This document shows, one piece after another, positions 42,155 through 51,121 of a stretch of 64,000 nt of DNA (position 1 is its first letter; each line of letters opens with the position of its first letter). The stretch comes from Bradyrhizobium sp. sGM-13 (lineage in GTDB: Bacteria; Pseudomonadota; Alphaproteobacteria; Rhizobiales; Xanthobacteraceae): NCBI RefSeq assembly GCF_018398875.1, contig NZ_JAGWDK010000021.1:62001-126000 (forward strand), given 5' to 3'. Under the pieces are notes generated by a model. The model did no database searches, was not told where the DNA came from, and saw only the letters and a list, made by a program, of their open reading frames with translations. Position numbers and translations under genes: made by a program.

Positions 42155-42934
42155 CTAATACCCGAACTGCTCGCGCAGGATGCGTTCCTCGAGACTGTGG
42201 CCGGGATCGAACAGCATCCGCATCGAAATCGTCTTGTCGGATAACACCTCGACGCGGCGGACGTCGCGCACGTCGTCATGGTCGGCGGCGGCCGCGACCG
42301 GACGCTTCTCACCCTCGAGCACCTCGATCACCACAAAAGCGGAGTTCGGGAGGAGGGCGCCGCGCCAGCGTCGGGGTCGGAACGCGCTGATCGGGGTCAG
42401 CGCCAGAAGCGCGGCGTTGATCGGCAAAATCGGTCCCTGCGCCGACAGATTATAGGCGGTGGAGCCGGCCGGCGTCGCCACCAGGATGCCGTCGGCGATC
42501 AATTCCGGCATCCGCTCGTGCTCGTCGATCAGGATGCGCAGGTGCGCGGCCTGGTTGGTCTGGCGAAACAGTGCGACTTCGTTGATGGCGTGATGCAGAT
42601 GCACTACGCCGTGCACGTCGGTTGCGCGCATCAAGAGCGGATTGATCAGTGATTCCCGCGCCGCCGCCAGCCGCGTATGCAGATCATGCGTGGTGAATTC
42701 GTTCATCAGGAAGCCGACAGTGCCGCGATGCATGCCGTAGATCGGCTTGCCCGAGCGCATGTGGGCGTGCAGCGTCTGCAGCATCAATCCGTCGCCGCCG
42801 AGCGCCACCACGACGTCGGCGTCGTCGGCGTCATGATTGCCGTAGAGCTTGACGAGCTGCGCCAGCGCGGTCTGCGCCTCGGCGCCTGCGCTCGCGACGA
42901 AGGCGATCCGGTCGTATCGCTTGGGGGTGGCCAT
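42155..42934 (-). CDS. nadK: NAD kinase
   Basis: A 259-aa enzyme that phosphorylates NAD to NADP. The diacylglycerol-kinase-fold motifs are clear: ALGGDGLMLQTLHAHM (GGDG, about residues 45-60), NEFTTHDL near 80, and PAGSTAYNLSAQGPILPINA (about 155-175). The length is typical of alphaproteobacterial enzymes. It overlaps the edge of no other gene but starts 124 bp from the 3' end of the cyclase gene on the same strand. Confidence 0.95.
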   Translation of the reverse strand: MATPKRYDRIAFVASAGAEAQTALAQLVKLYGNHDADDADVVVALGGDGLMLQTLHAHMRSGKPIYGMHRGTVGFLMNEFTTHDLHTRLAAARESLINPLLMRATDVHGVVHLHHAINEVALFRQTNQAAHLRILIDEHERMPELIADGILVATPAGSTAYNLSAQGPILPINAALLALTPISAFRPRRWRGALLPNSAFVVIEVLEGEKRPVAAAADHDDVRDVRRVEVLSDKTISMRMLFDPGHSLEERILREQFGY

Positions 42935-43058
42935 CGGACGACGAACTCATACCTGGCGCCGGATTGCGCCGCGCTCGTCTATACACCTTGGACAGGCTTG
43001 TCGAGATGGCCGTCAGGTACTTTCGCGCCGGTAACCCAAACCGGCGGTCATCGGGCCG

Positions 43059-45209
43059 TCATTTTTCCTGCAATGTCCGGATCGGGTCCCAGTCCTCGCC
43101 CGGCGGGTTTTGGGTCAATTCCCGGGCCCGCGCGGCAAACAGCGATGCCGGCCGGTCGATGTCGGCCGAACGGCCGAAACACTCTGCGGCGCGCGCAAAC
43201 TCGCGGGCCCGCCAGTGCGCCAGCCCGTCGGCGTAGTTGGCGATCACCGTCTGCTGCTGCGGCGCCAGCCCCGCCGACAGCGCCAGCAATTGGTAGATTT
43301 TGAGCGCCTGGGTTCGCCCCTTCACCCTGATGGCGTCGAGTTCGCGCCAGGCGAAGGCTTGGCCGGCAAGCGCAACCGTCGTCTCGGAAGCGATCACGGT
43401 AGTGCCGTAGAATTTGTTGGCGCCCTCCAGCCGCGAGGCCAGGTTCACCGCGTCGCTCATCACGGAGTAGTTGAAGCGCCGCCGCGATCCGAAATTGCCG
43501 ACCAGCGCCTCGCCGGAATTGATGCCGATCCGCTGCGCCAGCTTGCAGTCGCGAAATACGGCAGAGGAGGCGTTGAGTTCCGCCAGTTGCGTGCAGCAGT
43601 CCAGCGCGGCGCGCGCTGCGTTCGCGGCATGGTCGGGGTCGTCGGCCGGGGCGCCGAATACGGCCACGATGGAGTCGCCGATATATTTGTCGACATATCC
43701 GCCATGGCTCTCGATGACGTCGGTCATCGCCGAAAGATATTCGTTCATCAGCTCCATCAGGCCGTCGGGCGACATCTTTTCCGCGATCAGCGAAAATCCT
43801 TCGATGTCGGAAAAGAACACCGTGACGTTGCGGGTTTCGCCGCCGAGCTCCGGCAATTTGCTTGACGACAGCATGCGGTTGATGACGTGCGGGGCGAGAT
43901 AGAGCGCAAAGCTCTTCTGCAGCAGGCGGCGGTCCTTGTCGGCGATGACGAAGCGGTAGCCAATGGTTGCGGCCAGCGCGGTCAGGCTGGCCAGGAACGG
44001 CTCGACGATTGGGAGCGCCAGCGCGTAGTTGAAGGCTACCGTCGCGCCGGCCACGCCGAGCACGATCATGCCCGTCCAGGCAGCGAACGCGATGACGGGC
44101 CGGAACAGCCAGGCGGCGGCCGCGGCGAGCGCAGCAATCAGTGCCGCGATCAGCAACCGGGGAAGCGGCCCAGGTTCGACAACGGCATTGCGCGCGATCA
44201 GGTTATTGACCGCGGTGGCATGGATATAGACGCCGGCAATCGTGCTGGTCCTGGATCTCGCGGTGACCGGCATGCTCTCGGCCGTGCAGCGTGGCGAACG
44301 TGCCCCTTCGATGCCGGTCGCAAAGCGCTTGGATGTCATTCGCCGATCTTCGATATCGAGAACGGTACCGAAGATCACGACCTTTCCGTCGAACCAGCGC
44401 CGGAAATACTCCTTGTCGTTCTTGACCGCACAGGCACGCAGGTCGGCAAACGAGAACGTGGGGATGTCGTCCGCGCCACCTTCGAAATTCAGCGTCATCG
44501 TGTTCGGCACTCGGCCAGGAACCCGGTAGCCGGCGAGCGTCAGCCTGCCGCGCTCGTCGAATTCGGGCGCGGCGCCGAGCGCCCGCGAGGCCAGCTCGAC
44601 CGCCATGGTAGGCACTTTCGCGCCGCTGATGGTAAAGCTTAGCGGCAGTCGGCGCACAATGTCGTCGCTGTCGGCATGGTCGTTGAGCGGACGGATGTTT
44701 TGGCGTACCGCGATGCGCTGTCCTGGCGATGGCAGGATCGGGCGGTCGCCCAGAACTTCGCCCAGCACGACCTTGCCTTTGGCGGCCCCCCCGGCCAGCG
44801 CACGCAGGAAGTCGCGGTCGAAACCGCGAACTTTTTCGCCCAGCATGCCATCCCCAAGCGGTATCTCGGACTGTTCGAGCGAGTTCGGGATCACCACGTC
44901 GAAGCCGGCGACCTTCGCGCCGCCTTCGAGCGTCGCTGAAAGCACCCGGCCGATCTCGCCGGTCCATGTCAGCATCGGCGCGCCCTTGAACGGGGGGGTG
45001 CGCAGGCTCTCCTCGTCCATCGCAACGACGACTGCGGGCGAAGCGGCCGGATCCTGCTTACGGCCGAACACCTCCCAGCGCAGCGCGGTGAGAATATCGA
45101 GCGAGAGCCCGCGGATCGGCCGGGCCGCAGGCGAAACCGAGGCGGCCGCGCAAACCAGCGCGATGGCGGCGATCACAAGCCTGTCGCGCGTGCTGCGTCT
45201 TATTCTCAA
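43059..45209 (-). CDS. CHASE2-class III adenylate/guanylate cyclase
   Basis: About 716 aa. An N-terminal membrane segment (DRLVIAAIALVCAAASVSPA) precedes a periplasmic CHASE2 sensor (to about residue 330). Three more membrane helices lie near 345-430. The class III catalytic domain (about 465-640) has the metal site VTVFFSDIEGFS, the second Asp in DKYIGDSIVAVFGAP, and GINSGEALVGNFGSRRRFNY. It would make cAMP or cGMP in response to an outside signal; substrate-determining residues were not assigned. Start TTG 45209 is chosen 20 bp after the FecR-like gene; the frame further upstream overlaps that gene in another frame. A Pro/Asp-rich tail with PPGEDWDPIRTL ends it. Confidence 0.88.
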   Translation of the reverse strand: MRIRRSTRDRLVIAAIALVCAAASVSPAARPIRGLSLDILTALRWEVFGRKQDPAASPAVVVAMDEESLRTPPFKGAPMLTWTGEIGRVLSATLEGGAKVAGFDVVIPNSLEQSEIPLGDGMLGEKVRGFDRDFLRALAGGAAKGKVVLGEVLGDRPILPSPGQRIAVRQNIRPLNDHADSDDIVRRLPLSFTISGAKVPTMAVELASRALGAAPEFDERGRLTLAGYRVPGRVPNTMTLNFEGGADDIPTFSFADLRACAVKNDKEYFRRWFDGKVVIFGTVLDIEDRRMTSKRFATGIEGARSPRCTAESMPVTARSRTSTIAGVYIHATAVNNLIARNAVVEPGPLPRLLIAALIAALAAAAAWLFRPVIAFAAWTGMIVLGVAGATVAFNYALALPIVEPFLASLTALAATIGYRFVIADKDRRLLQKSFALYLAPHVINRMLSSSKLPELGGETRNVTVFFSDIEGFSLIAEKMSPDGLMELMNEYLSAMTDVIESHGGYVDKYIGDSIVAVFGAPADDPDHAANAARAALDCCTQLAELNASSAVFRDCKLAQRIGINSGEALVGNFGSRRRFNYSVMSDAVNLASRLEGANKFYGTTVIASETTVALAGQAFAWRELDAIRVKGRTQALKIYQLLALSAGLAPQQQTVIANYADGLAHWRAREFARAAECFGRSADIDRPASLFAARARELTQNPPGEDWDPIRTLQEK

Positions 45210-45228
45210 GCTGGATGGTCCGGCACGC

Positions 45229-45900
45229 CTATTGCAGCCGCAGCAGCCGACCGACGATCGGTGTTGGGCCGGGCTTGGCCTGCTCATCCACCCGGAACAC
45301 GATCTGCGATGACTTGAACGAAGCGGCGTAGAGGCCGCCGGGAGCCAGCGCGACGTTCTCGCTGGCAAAATCGACGAAGCGTCCCTTGAGCTGGGTGCCG
45401 CCGAGGTCGATCTGCTGCCGCTCGCCCGCCGCGTCGAGACGCCGGATGATCAGCTTGCCGCGCCCCTTGGCTTCCACCAGCGGCGAGGCGCCGTAAAGCG
45501 TGAGCTGCGGCTGCGGCAGGGAAGCCGCCTTGTTGCTGTCGACGCTGCGCAGCACGGTGGCGGAGACACCGCTGGTTTCGCGCGTGGTCACGTTGGCCTG
45601 GTTGGCATCGCAATTCGTTTTCTCGGCTTTGACCTCGGCGAGGTGAACGGCGCTCTCGTCGGTGCCGACGACAATGGTGCCGGTGCCGCTGATCGTCTCG
45701 CGCCGGCATGACTTCAGGTAGCTCAGAATGACAGAGCCGCCGTCGCCGATCTTGATGACCGCCTTGGGGGTCACATAGTCCATGAATTCCGCACCGGTGA
45801 CCTTACCCTGAACGTCTTCGACCACCGCGGCCGGCGAATCTGCGGCCGCCGGAGAAGCCAGCGCCAGCAGGCCGAGACAAACAGCAATCGAACGTTTCAT
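45229..45900 (-). CDS. Exported FecR-domain protein preceding the CHASE2 cyclase
   Basis: A 223-aa periplasmic protein with a signal peptide (MKRSIAVCLGLLALASPAAA). The first half carries a FecR-like beta-rich domain (VVEDVQGKVTGAEFMDYVTP, IKIGDGGSVILSYLKSC). FecR domains in this setting, without an ECF sigma factor, are found in front of CHASE2-type sensor genes in Alphaproteobacteria and may be ligand-binding partners of the CHASE2 sensor. Gene order and the 20-bp gap support one operon. Two Cys residues (about 65 and 97) may form a disulfide. Confidence 0.82.
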   Translation of the reverse strand: MKRSIAVCLGLLALASPAAADSPAAVVEDVQGKVTGAEFMDYVTPKAVIKIGDGGSVILSYLKSCRRETISGTGTIVVGTDESAVHLAEVKAEKTNCDANQANVTTRETSGVSATVLRSVDSNKAASLPQPQLTLYGASPLVEAKGRGKLIIRRLDAAGERQQIDLGGTQLKGRFVDFASENVALAPGGLYAASFKSSQIVFRVDEQAKPGPTPIVGRLLRLQ

Positions 45901-46187
45901 TCTAAGACCCCATAAAAAAGCGCAGGTTCGTTAGTCGCGCCAGCGCCCGAATGGTTTCATGGATAGATCAAAATATCTGGCCGGTAGGCCAGAGGAACCG
46001 ACCGATATCACCTAACGGCCGCCGAGGACAGTCACCGGACGCAGTGCAGGGCATTCCCACCCTCTCACGCGATGCTGTCGGGATTGTGATTTCCGCGGGG
46101 TTCCTGCCCTTGTGTACCAACGGCGCTGTCGCAGTCTCCGGGCAGATTGGCAGGCCCTGATTGATCGCGAGCGCAGGAGTAAACGGC

Positions 46188-47774
46188 ATGACTTTTCCTT
46201 TTATGCCAGCGCGTCCCATGCGTCTGATCGCCGCGATTCTGGTCCTGTGTTGCGCGACCGGCGTACGCGCCGAGGAGGCGAGTTCGCCGACTTCGAAGCA
46301 ACCCGCCGCGGCGACGCCATCGCCGTCTCCGTCGGGCCAGAAGGGCGGAACAGGGCGGGACCCCGCCGCGACTCCATCGCCGGCAGCCGAACAACATCGC
46401 CTGCCGCCGGATTCCACCACCCAGCAGACGTTGGCACTCTCCGGTCGTACGCTCAACTTCGCCGCCACCGCAGGCTCGATCCGCGTGTTCGACGACAAGC
46501 GCGAGCCGCAGGCCGATATCGCCTACACCTCCTACCAGCTTGACGGCGCCGATCGCGCAAGCCGGCCGGTGACGTTTCTGTTCAACGGCGGCCCCGGCGC
46601 GTCCTCGGCCTGGCTGCAATTGGGCGCCGCCGGGCCGTGGCGACTCCAGATCGGCGGCGATGGCGCGGTGTCGTCAGCCACCCCCGATTTGTTGCCCAAT
46701 GCCGAGACCTGGCTCGACTTCACCGATCTCGTCTTCATCGATCCGGTCGGCACTGGCTACAGCCGCTTCGTCGCGTCCGGCGAGGACGTGCGCAAGCGAT
46801 TCCTTTCCGTCGATGGCGATGTCAATTCGATTGCGCTCGTGATCCGGCGCTGGCTGGAGAAATACGATCGTCTAGCGTCGCCGAAATTCATCGCCGGCGA
46901 GAGCTATGGCGGCATTCGCGGGCCGAAGATCGTCCGCAATCTGCAGACGCAGCAGGGCGTCGGCGTGCGCGGGCTGATTCTGGTTTCACCGTTGCTTGAT
47001 TTCCGTGATTTTTCCGGCTCCAGCCTGCTGCAATACAGTTACACGCTGCCGACCATGGCGGCCGTGGCGCGTGAGGTGAGGGAAGCCGGCAAGACGCCGC
47101 TGACGCGCGCCGATCTCGCCGACGTCGAACGCTACGCGCAGGGCGAGTTTCTCACCGACCTCATCAAGGGGCAGGCGGACACTCAAGCCGCCACGCGGCT
47201 CGCCGACAAGGTGGCGGCGCTGACCGGCATCGATCAGGCCGTGAGCCGCAGGCTCGCCGGTCGTTTCGAAGTCGGAGAATTCCGCAGGGAATTTGACCGC
47301 CGCAACGGTAGGGTGACTGGGCGCTACGACGCCTCGGTCATGGGCTTCGATCCCTATCCGGATTCGAATTCCGCGCATTTCGGCGATCCATCAGGCGATT
47401 CGCTAATGGCGCCGTTGACCAGTGCCGCGGTTGAACTCACCACCCGCAAACTCAATTGGCGGCCGGATGGTTCATACCATCTGCTCAGCGAGAGCGTGAA
47501 CCGATCGTGGGATTTTGGCCGCGGGCCGGCCGAGTCGATTTCACAACTGCGCCAGATTCTCGCGCTCGACCCGAAGATGAAACTGCTGGTCGGTCACGGG
47601 CTGTTCGATCTCGCCACGCCTTATTTCGCGTCCAAGGTCCTTCTCGACCAATTGCCGGCGTATGCCAGCCCGGATCGCGTCAAACTCGTCGTCTATCCCG
47701 GCGGCCACATGTTCTATTCGCGCGACGGTGCGCGGAAGGCGTTCCGCGCGGAGGTTGAGGCGGTGATGAAGTGA
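46188..47774 (+). CDS. Periplasmic serine carboxypeptidase (S10 family)
   Basis: About 528 aa. A signal peptide is present (residues about 10-27, RLIAAILVLCCATGVRAEEA). A Pro/Ser-rich spacer follows. The S10 motifs are intact: NGGPGASSAWL (oxyanion), GESYGGIRG with the nucleophile Ser, HGLFDLATPY (acid Asp) and GGHMFY (His). Such enzymes remove C-terminal residues from peptides outside the cytoplasm. ATG 46188 has GGAG 8 nt before it; 46161 is the other in-frame start. It ends at a perfect hairpin terminator. Confidence 0.9.
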   Translation: MTFPFMPARPMRLIAAILVLCCATGVRAEEASSPTSKQPAAATPSPSPSGQKGGTGRDPAATPSPAAEQHRLPPDSTTQQTLALSGRTLNFAATAGSIRVFDDKREPQADIAYTSYQLDGADRASRPVTFLFNGGPGASSAWLQLGAAGPWRLQIGGDGAVSSATPDLLPNAETWLDFTDLVFIDPVGTGYSRFVASGEDVRKRFLSVDGDVNSIALVIRRWLEKYDRLASPKFIAGESYGGIRGPKIVRNLQTQQGVGVRGLILVSPLLDFRDFSGSSLLQYSYTLPTMAAVAREVREAGKTPLTRADLADVERYAQGEFLTDLIKGQADTQAATRLADKVAALTGIDQAVSRRLAGRFEVGEFRREFDRRNGRVTGRYDASVMGFDPYPDSNSAHFGDPSGDSLMAPLTSAAVELTTRKLNWRPDGSYHLLSESVNRSWDFGRGPAESISQLRQILALDPKMKLLVGHGLFDLATPYFASKVLLDQLPAYASPDRVKLVVYPGGHMFYSRDGARKAFRAEVEAVMK

Positions 47775-47790
47775 TGGAGTCAAAATTAAA

Positions 47791-47816
47791 CCGGCGCAGT
47801 TTTAAGACTGCGCCGG
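47791..47816. terminator. Perfect 10-bp hairpin terminator
   Basis: CCGGCGCAGT and ACTGCGCCGG with a 6-nt loop, directly after the S10 gene, followed by a T-rich stretch (and preceded by an A-run), so it may work in both directions. Confidence 0.8.
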
Positions 47817-47823
47817 TGATTTC

Positions 47824-47910
47824 TTCGTCATTGCGAGGAGCGAAGCGACCAAGCAATCCATGCCGCGGCATAACGGATAGTTGGATGCTTCGCTTCGCTC
47901 ACAATGACGT
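47824..47910. repeat. Intergenic palindromic repeat, family C
   Basis: TCGTCATTGCGAGGAGCGAA at the left and TTCGCTTCGCTCACAATGAC at the right are inverted copies with a GCCGCGGC core. This ~87-bp element type is widespread in Bradyrhizobium-like genomes. Confidence 0.75.
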
Positions 47911-47925
47911 GGAGAGACTTCCGCC

Positions 47926-48459
47926 TCAGTAGACCAACCCCGTCCCCGGCGGCTTTTCGAGCGCGGCGGCGAGCGAGCGATATTCCTCGATTGAGGTGCC
48001 GGTGAGCTGCGCGATCCGGTTCAGGTGATATTGCGCCTGATCGCGGTTGCCCTGTTCGACCTGCCACAGGCCGTAGTACTGCCAGGTCTTGACGTGATTC
48101 GGATCGGCCTTCAGCGCGCGCTCATACCAGATCTGCGAGACCTTGTAGTCGCCGAGCTTGCGATAGGAATAGCCGATCAGATTGGCGACGGCGGCCGAGT
48201 CGTCACGGCCGAGCGCCTTCAACTGCTCGATCGCCGACGCATAGTCGTGGCGCTCGTAGATCGCGGCGTAAGCAGCGCGATAGCCGTCGACGAATGCGGT
48301 TTGTTCGCTGCCCGGACGAGCTTCGCTGGATTTCTTTTTCTTCGGCGGCGGAGGCGGCTCGTTGTCGGGATTTGCGTAGACGACCGTAACGACAGGGGCT
48401 GCCGCAAGCGTGAGCGACAATATTGCGAGAGTCAAAAGCCTGATCGCCAACTTATTCAT
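47926..48459 (-). CDS. Exported TPR protein
   Basis: A 177-aa protein with a signal peptide (MNKLAIRLLTLAILSLTLAA, cleavage near VVYA). A Pro/Lys-rich stretch (PPPPPKKKKSSE) follows. Two to three TPR units occupy about residues 55-170, for example SYRKLGDYKVSQIWYERALK ADPN-type packing helices. It should be a periplasmic scaffold; partners are unknown. Standard alphaproteobacterial conserved hypothetical. Convergent with the S10 gene. Confidence 0.82.
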   Translation of the reverse strand: MNKLAIRLLTLAILSLTLAAAPVVTVVYANPDNEPPPPPKKKKSSEARPGSEQTAFVDGYRAAYAAIYERHDYASAIEQLKALGRDDSAAVANLIGYSYRKLGDYKVSQIWYERALKADPNHVKTWQYYGLWQVEQGNRDQAQYHLNRIAQLTGTSIEEYRSLAAALEKPPGTGLVY

Positions 48460-48754
48460 GCATATCTCCTGATGGCCGGTTCCGCAATCCTACACCGAAG
48501 GCCGTTGATGTGAACACCCGGCAGTTGAGAACATTCCCGCCATCCGCCTTCGATTCTTGCGATTTTGGATTCTGCTGATTTGGCGACCGCAGTTCGCGTT
48601 CGAAAGATGGCGAACCTGCCATGGAGATGAACGAAGTCCGCACGTTCGATTCAGGACGGGTTCACTGCGCCGTGCCTAGCGTCGCACGCATGATCGGCAA
48701 GCCCGGCCATTCGGACTGGAGAGCCCGCAGGTCCCCATGGAAGAGGAGACAGTC

Positions 48755-49009
48755 ATGCTCAAGACCTTTTCTGCAGCGCTCGTTGCCGTGTCCGTTCTCG
48801 CCGCGCCCGTGTTTGCCGGCACTGCGGGCAAGACCGCGCAAGCTCCGGTGAACAAGACTACGCAGGCCCCGGTCGCCAAGGCCGAGCAGGGAAAATCGAA
48901 GGCGCTGAACGCCAAGCACTATCGACATCATACCCACAAGAAGCAGGTCGGCCTCTCGAAGAAGCGTGCCGCAGTCAAACCCGCCGTGCCTGCCGCCAAG
49001 CGCAGTTGA
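48755..49009 (+). CDS. Small secreted basic protein, Lys/His/Ala-rich
   Basis: An 84-aa protein. Signal peptide MLKTFSAALVAVSVLAAPVF is followed by an Ala/Lys/Gln-rich region and a basic, His-containing stretch (KHYRHHTHKKQVGLSKKR). It resembles acid-shock or histone-like basic periplasmic proteins in composition. An RBS (GGAAGAGGAGAC) precedes ATG 48755. Its function is unknown. Confidence 0.75.
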   Translation: MLKTFSAALVAVSVLAAPVFAGTAGKTAQAPVNKTTQAPVAKAEQGKSKALNAKHYRHHTHKKQVGLSKKRAAVKPAVPAAKRS

Positions 49010-49216
49010 ACCAGCGCGATCGAATCTGATCCGCCGGGGCGTTTCGCTTCCCCATTGCCCCCGCATCGGCGGATATCGGACCAGCCCACGTGCCATTTGC
49101 TTCCCCGATGGCCGTGGGCTGGCGCTGCTTCGATCTGTTCAGTAACCGAGATGCGAATTCCATTTCGCCGCCGGGCGGTCTAAGAGACGGCCAACAGGGC
49201 GGGGGAAGCATTTCGC

Positions 49217-49639
49217 TTGCGAAGTTCAGTCAAAATTGCGGCGGTGGTATTGTTGCCGCTCGCGCTGTCGGCCTGCGCCGCCAGCGACGAGAGCAAGCCG
49301 ATCACGTTTACCGACGATCGCGGCGTCTCCAGCCAGCCTTTTCCGAAAAATTACCGCACGGAAGTGCTGGCGTTCCTGAAGACTTATCTCAATGATCCCG
49401 TCGGCGTACGCGGCGCCGTGATGGCCGAGCCGATCGAGCGCGTCGTCGGCGGGCGGCTGCGCTATGTCGTCTGTCTCCGGTTCAGCCCGCGCGAATCCGA
49501 CGGCGGCTACCGCGAGCCGCGCGAACGCGCCATCCTTTTTGTCGACGGCCGGCTTGACCGCATCATCGAAAACGCCGCGGAGCCCTGTGCGGGGTTGGCC
49601 TACACGCCATTTGCGGAACTGGAGAAACTGACGCGGTAG
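49217..49639 (+). CDS. Putative lipoprotein
   Basis: A 140-aa protein starting at TTG 49217 (GGGGGAAG upstream). It has a lipoprotein signal: a hydrophobic run followed by lipobox LSAC (Cys20). The mature part has a globular section with VVGGRLRYVVCLRFSPRESD and ends near FAELEKLTR. It is probably anchored in the outer or inner membrane. No catalytic motif; a conserved hypothetical of the family seen near OMP genes. Confidence 0.75.
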   Translation: MRSSVKIAAVVLLPLALSACAASDESKPITFTDDRGVSSQPFPKNYRTEVLAFLKTYLNDPVGVRGAVMAEPIERVVGGRLRYVVCLRFSPRESDGGYREPRERAILFVDGRLDRIIENAAEPCAGLAYTPFAELEKLTR

Positions 49640-49710
49640 ATTTGCGCGTGCCGTGAGCTTCACACGAGAGTGTGATGCTTTCGCGCCTATACATACCGCG
49701 TCTGGTCATT

Positions 49711-49743
49711 TATATCGCATGCGACTTAATCGCGTGAGATATA
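49711..49743. promoter_or_regulatory. Large inverted repeat upstream of the Tat hydrolase gene
   Basis: TATATCGCATGCGA and TCGCGTGAGATATA pair at 12 of 14 positions around CTTAA, 14 bp before ATG 49758. The left half also contains the perfect palindrome TCGCATGCGA. This is an operator or leader-structure candidate. Confidence 0.5.
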
Positions 49744-49757
49744 TAGCGGAGAAAGAC

Positions 49758-50801
49758 ATGTCCCATCCCATCACGCCTGACCGCCGCCGCTTCCTCGGCA
49801 CCGCGGCAGCTATCCTTGCGGCCGCACCGTTTGCCATGAGCGGGGCACTGTTCGCGCAGTCCGGCGAGGCCGGGGCAGGCGCGGGCAGGCCGGGCGCCCA
49901 CACATCGTTTGCCACGCTGAAACAGATCCAAGCCGGCGTTCTCAATATCGGTTACGCCGAAGTCGGCCCCGCCAATGGTCCCGTCGCCATCCTTCTGCAC
50001 GGCTGGCCCTACGACATCTACGCCTTCGTCGACGTGGCACCCGTGCTGGCATCGGCAGGCTTCCGGGTCATCGTGCCGTATCTGCGCGGCTACGGCACGA
50101 CGCGCTTCCTCTCAGGCGATACGCCGCGAAACGGCCAGCAGGGCGCACTTGCCACTGACGTCATCGCGCTGATGGATGCGCTGAAGATCGAAAAAGCGGT
50201 GGTGGCTGGCTTCGACTGGGGCGCCCGAACCGCCGGCATCATCGCCGCGATCTGGCCGGAACGCGTCAAGGCGCTGGTTTCGGTCAGCGGCTACCTGATC
50301 GGCAGCCAGGAAGCCAACGCAAAACCGCTGCCGCCATCAGCCGAGCTGCAGTGGTGGTATCAGTATTATTTTGCGACCGACCGCGGCCGGTTGGGCTACG
50401 AAAAATACCGGCGCGAGTTTTCCAAGCTGATCTGGCAGCTTGCCTCGCCGAAATGGAATTTCGACGACGCGACCTTCGAACGCAGCGCGGCGTCCTTCGA
50501 CAACCCAGATCATGTCGCCATCGTGATCCACAATTATCGCTGGCGGCTTGGTCTCGCCCCGGGCGAGACCAAATACGACGCGCTGGAAAAACGGCTGACC
50601 GAATTTCCAGTCATTACCGTACCCACCATCACGCTCGAAGGCGACGCCAACGGTGCGCCGCACCCAGACCCGAAGGCGTACGCCAAGAAGTTCTCCGGCA
50701 GATACGCCCACCGTCTCATCACCGGCGGGATCGGGCACAATCTGCCGCAGGAGGCGCCGCAAGCCTTTGCCGACGCCGTCGTCGAAGCGGCTCGCACTTG
50801 A
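49758..50801 (+). CDS. Tat-exported alpha/beta hydrolase (epoxide hydrolase/dehalogenase-like)
   Basis: A 347-aa protein. The N-terminus has a twin-arginine signal (PDRRRFLGTAAAILAAAPFA). The hydrolase core shows HGWP (81-84, oxyanion hole) and a nucleophile elbow AGFDWGAR with Asp153. Asp instead of Ser points to epoxide hydrolases or haloalkane/haloacetate dehalogenases. His is in GIGHNLPQEAP near the end. The enzyme is thus predicted to act in the periplasm on epoxide-like or halogenated substrates. ATG 49758 has GGAGAAAG upstream. An operator-like inverted repeat precedes it. Confidence 0.85.
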   Translation: MSHPITPDRRRFLGTAAAILAAAPFAMSGALFAQSGEAGAGAGRPGAHTSFATLKQIQAGVLNIGYAEVGPANGPVAILLHGWPYDIYAFVDVAPVLASAGFRVIVPYLRGYGTTRFLSGDTPRNGQQGALATDVIALMDALKIEKAVVAGFDWGARTAGIIAAIWPERVKALVSVSGYLIGSQEANAKPLPPSAELQWWYQYYFATDRGRLGYEKYRREFSKLIWQLASPKWNFDDATFERSAASFDNPDHVAIVIHNYRWRLGLAPGETKYDALEKRLTEFPVITVPTITLEGDANGAPHPDPKAYAKKFSGRYAHRLITGGIGHNLPQEAPQAFADAVVEAART

Positions 50802-51121
50802 AGACGGACGGTCTTGCAGCCGGCAGTCGCGACGACTGCCGGCACGGCCGTCATCTGATGTTCCCGGAAGGAACCGTGAACGAAATCGGATCACTTTTCG
50901 GCGATGGTTGAACCTTGCCTTAGTCATCCCGGACACCCAGCTAAGCACGGAAATCACCTCTTAACCCGGGAAAAAGCCTGACGTGCGAGGGAACTAAACT
51001 GCGTTGTTGCTGTGCCATCACAGTGGCGCGCCATCCGGTCGCGGGCGTTTGCCGCAAAGCAACCTAAATGAAGTCACGTTGTTTGGATTGGTATTCGCGA
51101 CGTTCGTAACGGGGAAATAAG
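50802..51121. other. Intergenic region upstream of the OMP gene
   Basis: About 320 bp without a convincing gene. Contains short GC-rich stretches and the OMP leader with GGGGAAATAAG before the start. No clear promoter or operator was identified. Confidence 0.5.

Noticed and set aside
41938..42312. N-terminal extension of the response regulator ORF
   Set aside because: It overlaps the family B repeat and part of nadK; the receiver domain starts at ATG 41937.
45210..45368. N-terminal extension of the CHASE2 cyclase ORF
   Set aside because: It overlaps the FecR-like gene in another frame and has no membrane or sensor character.
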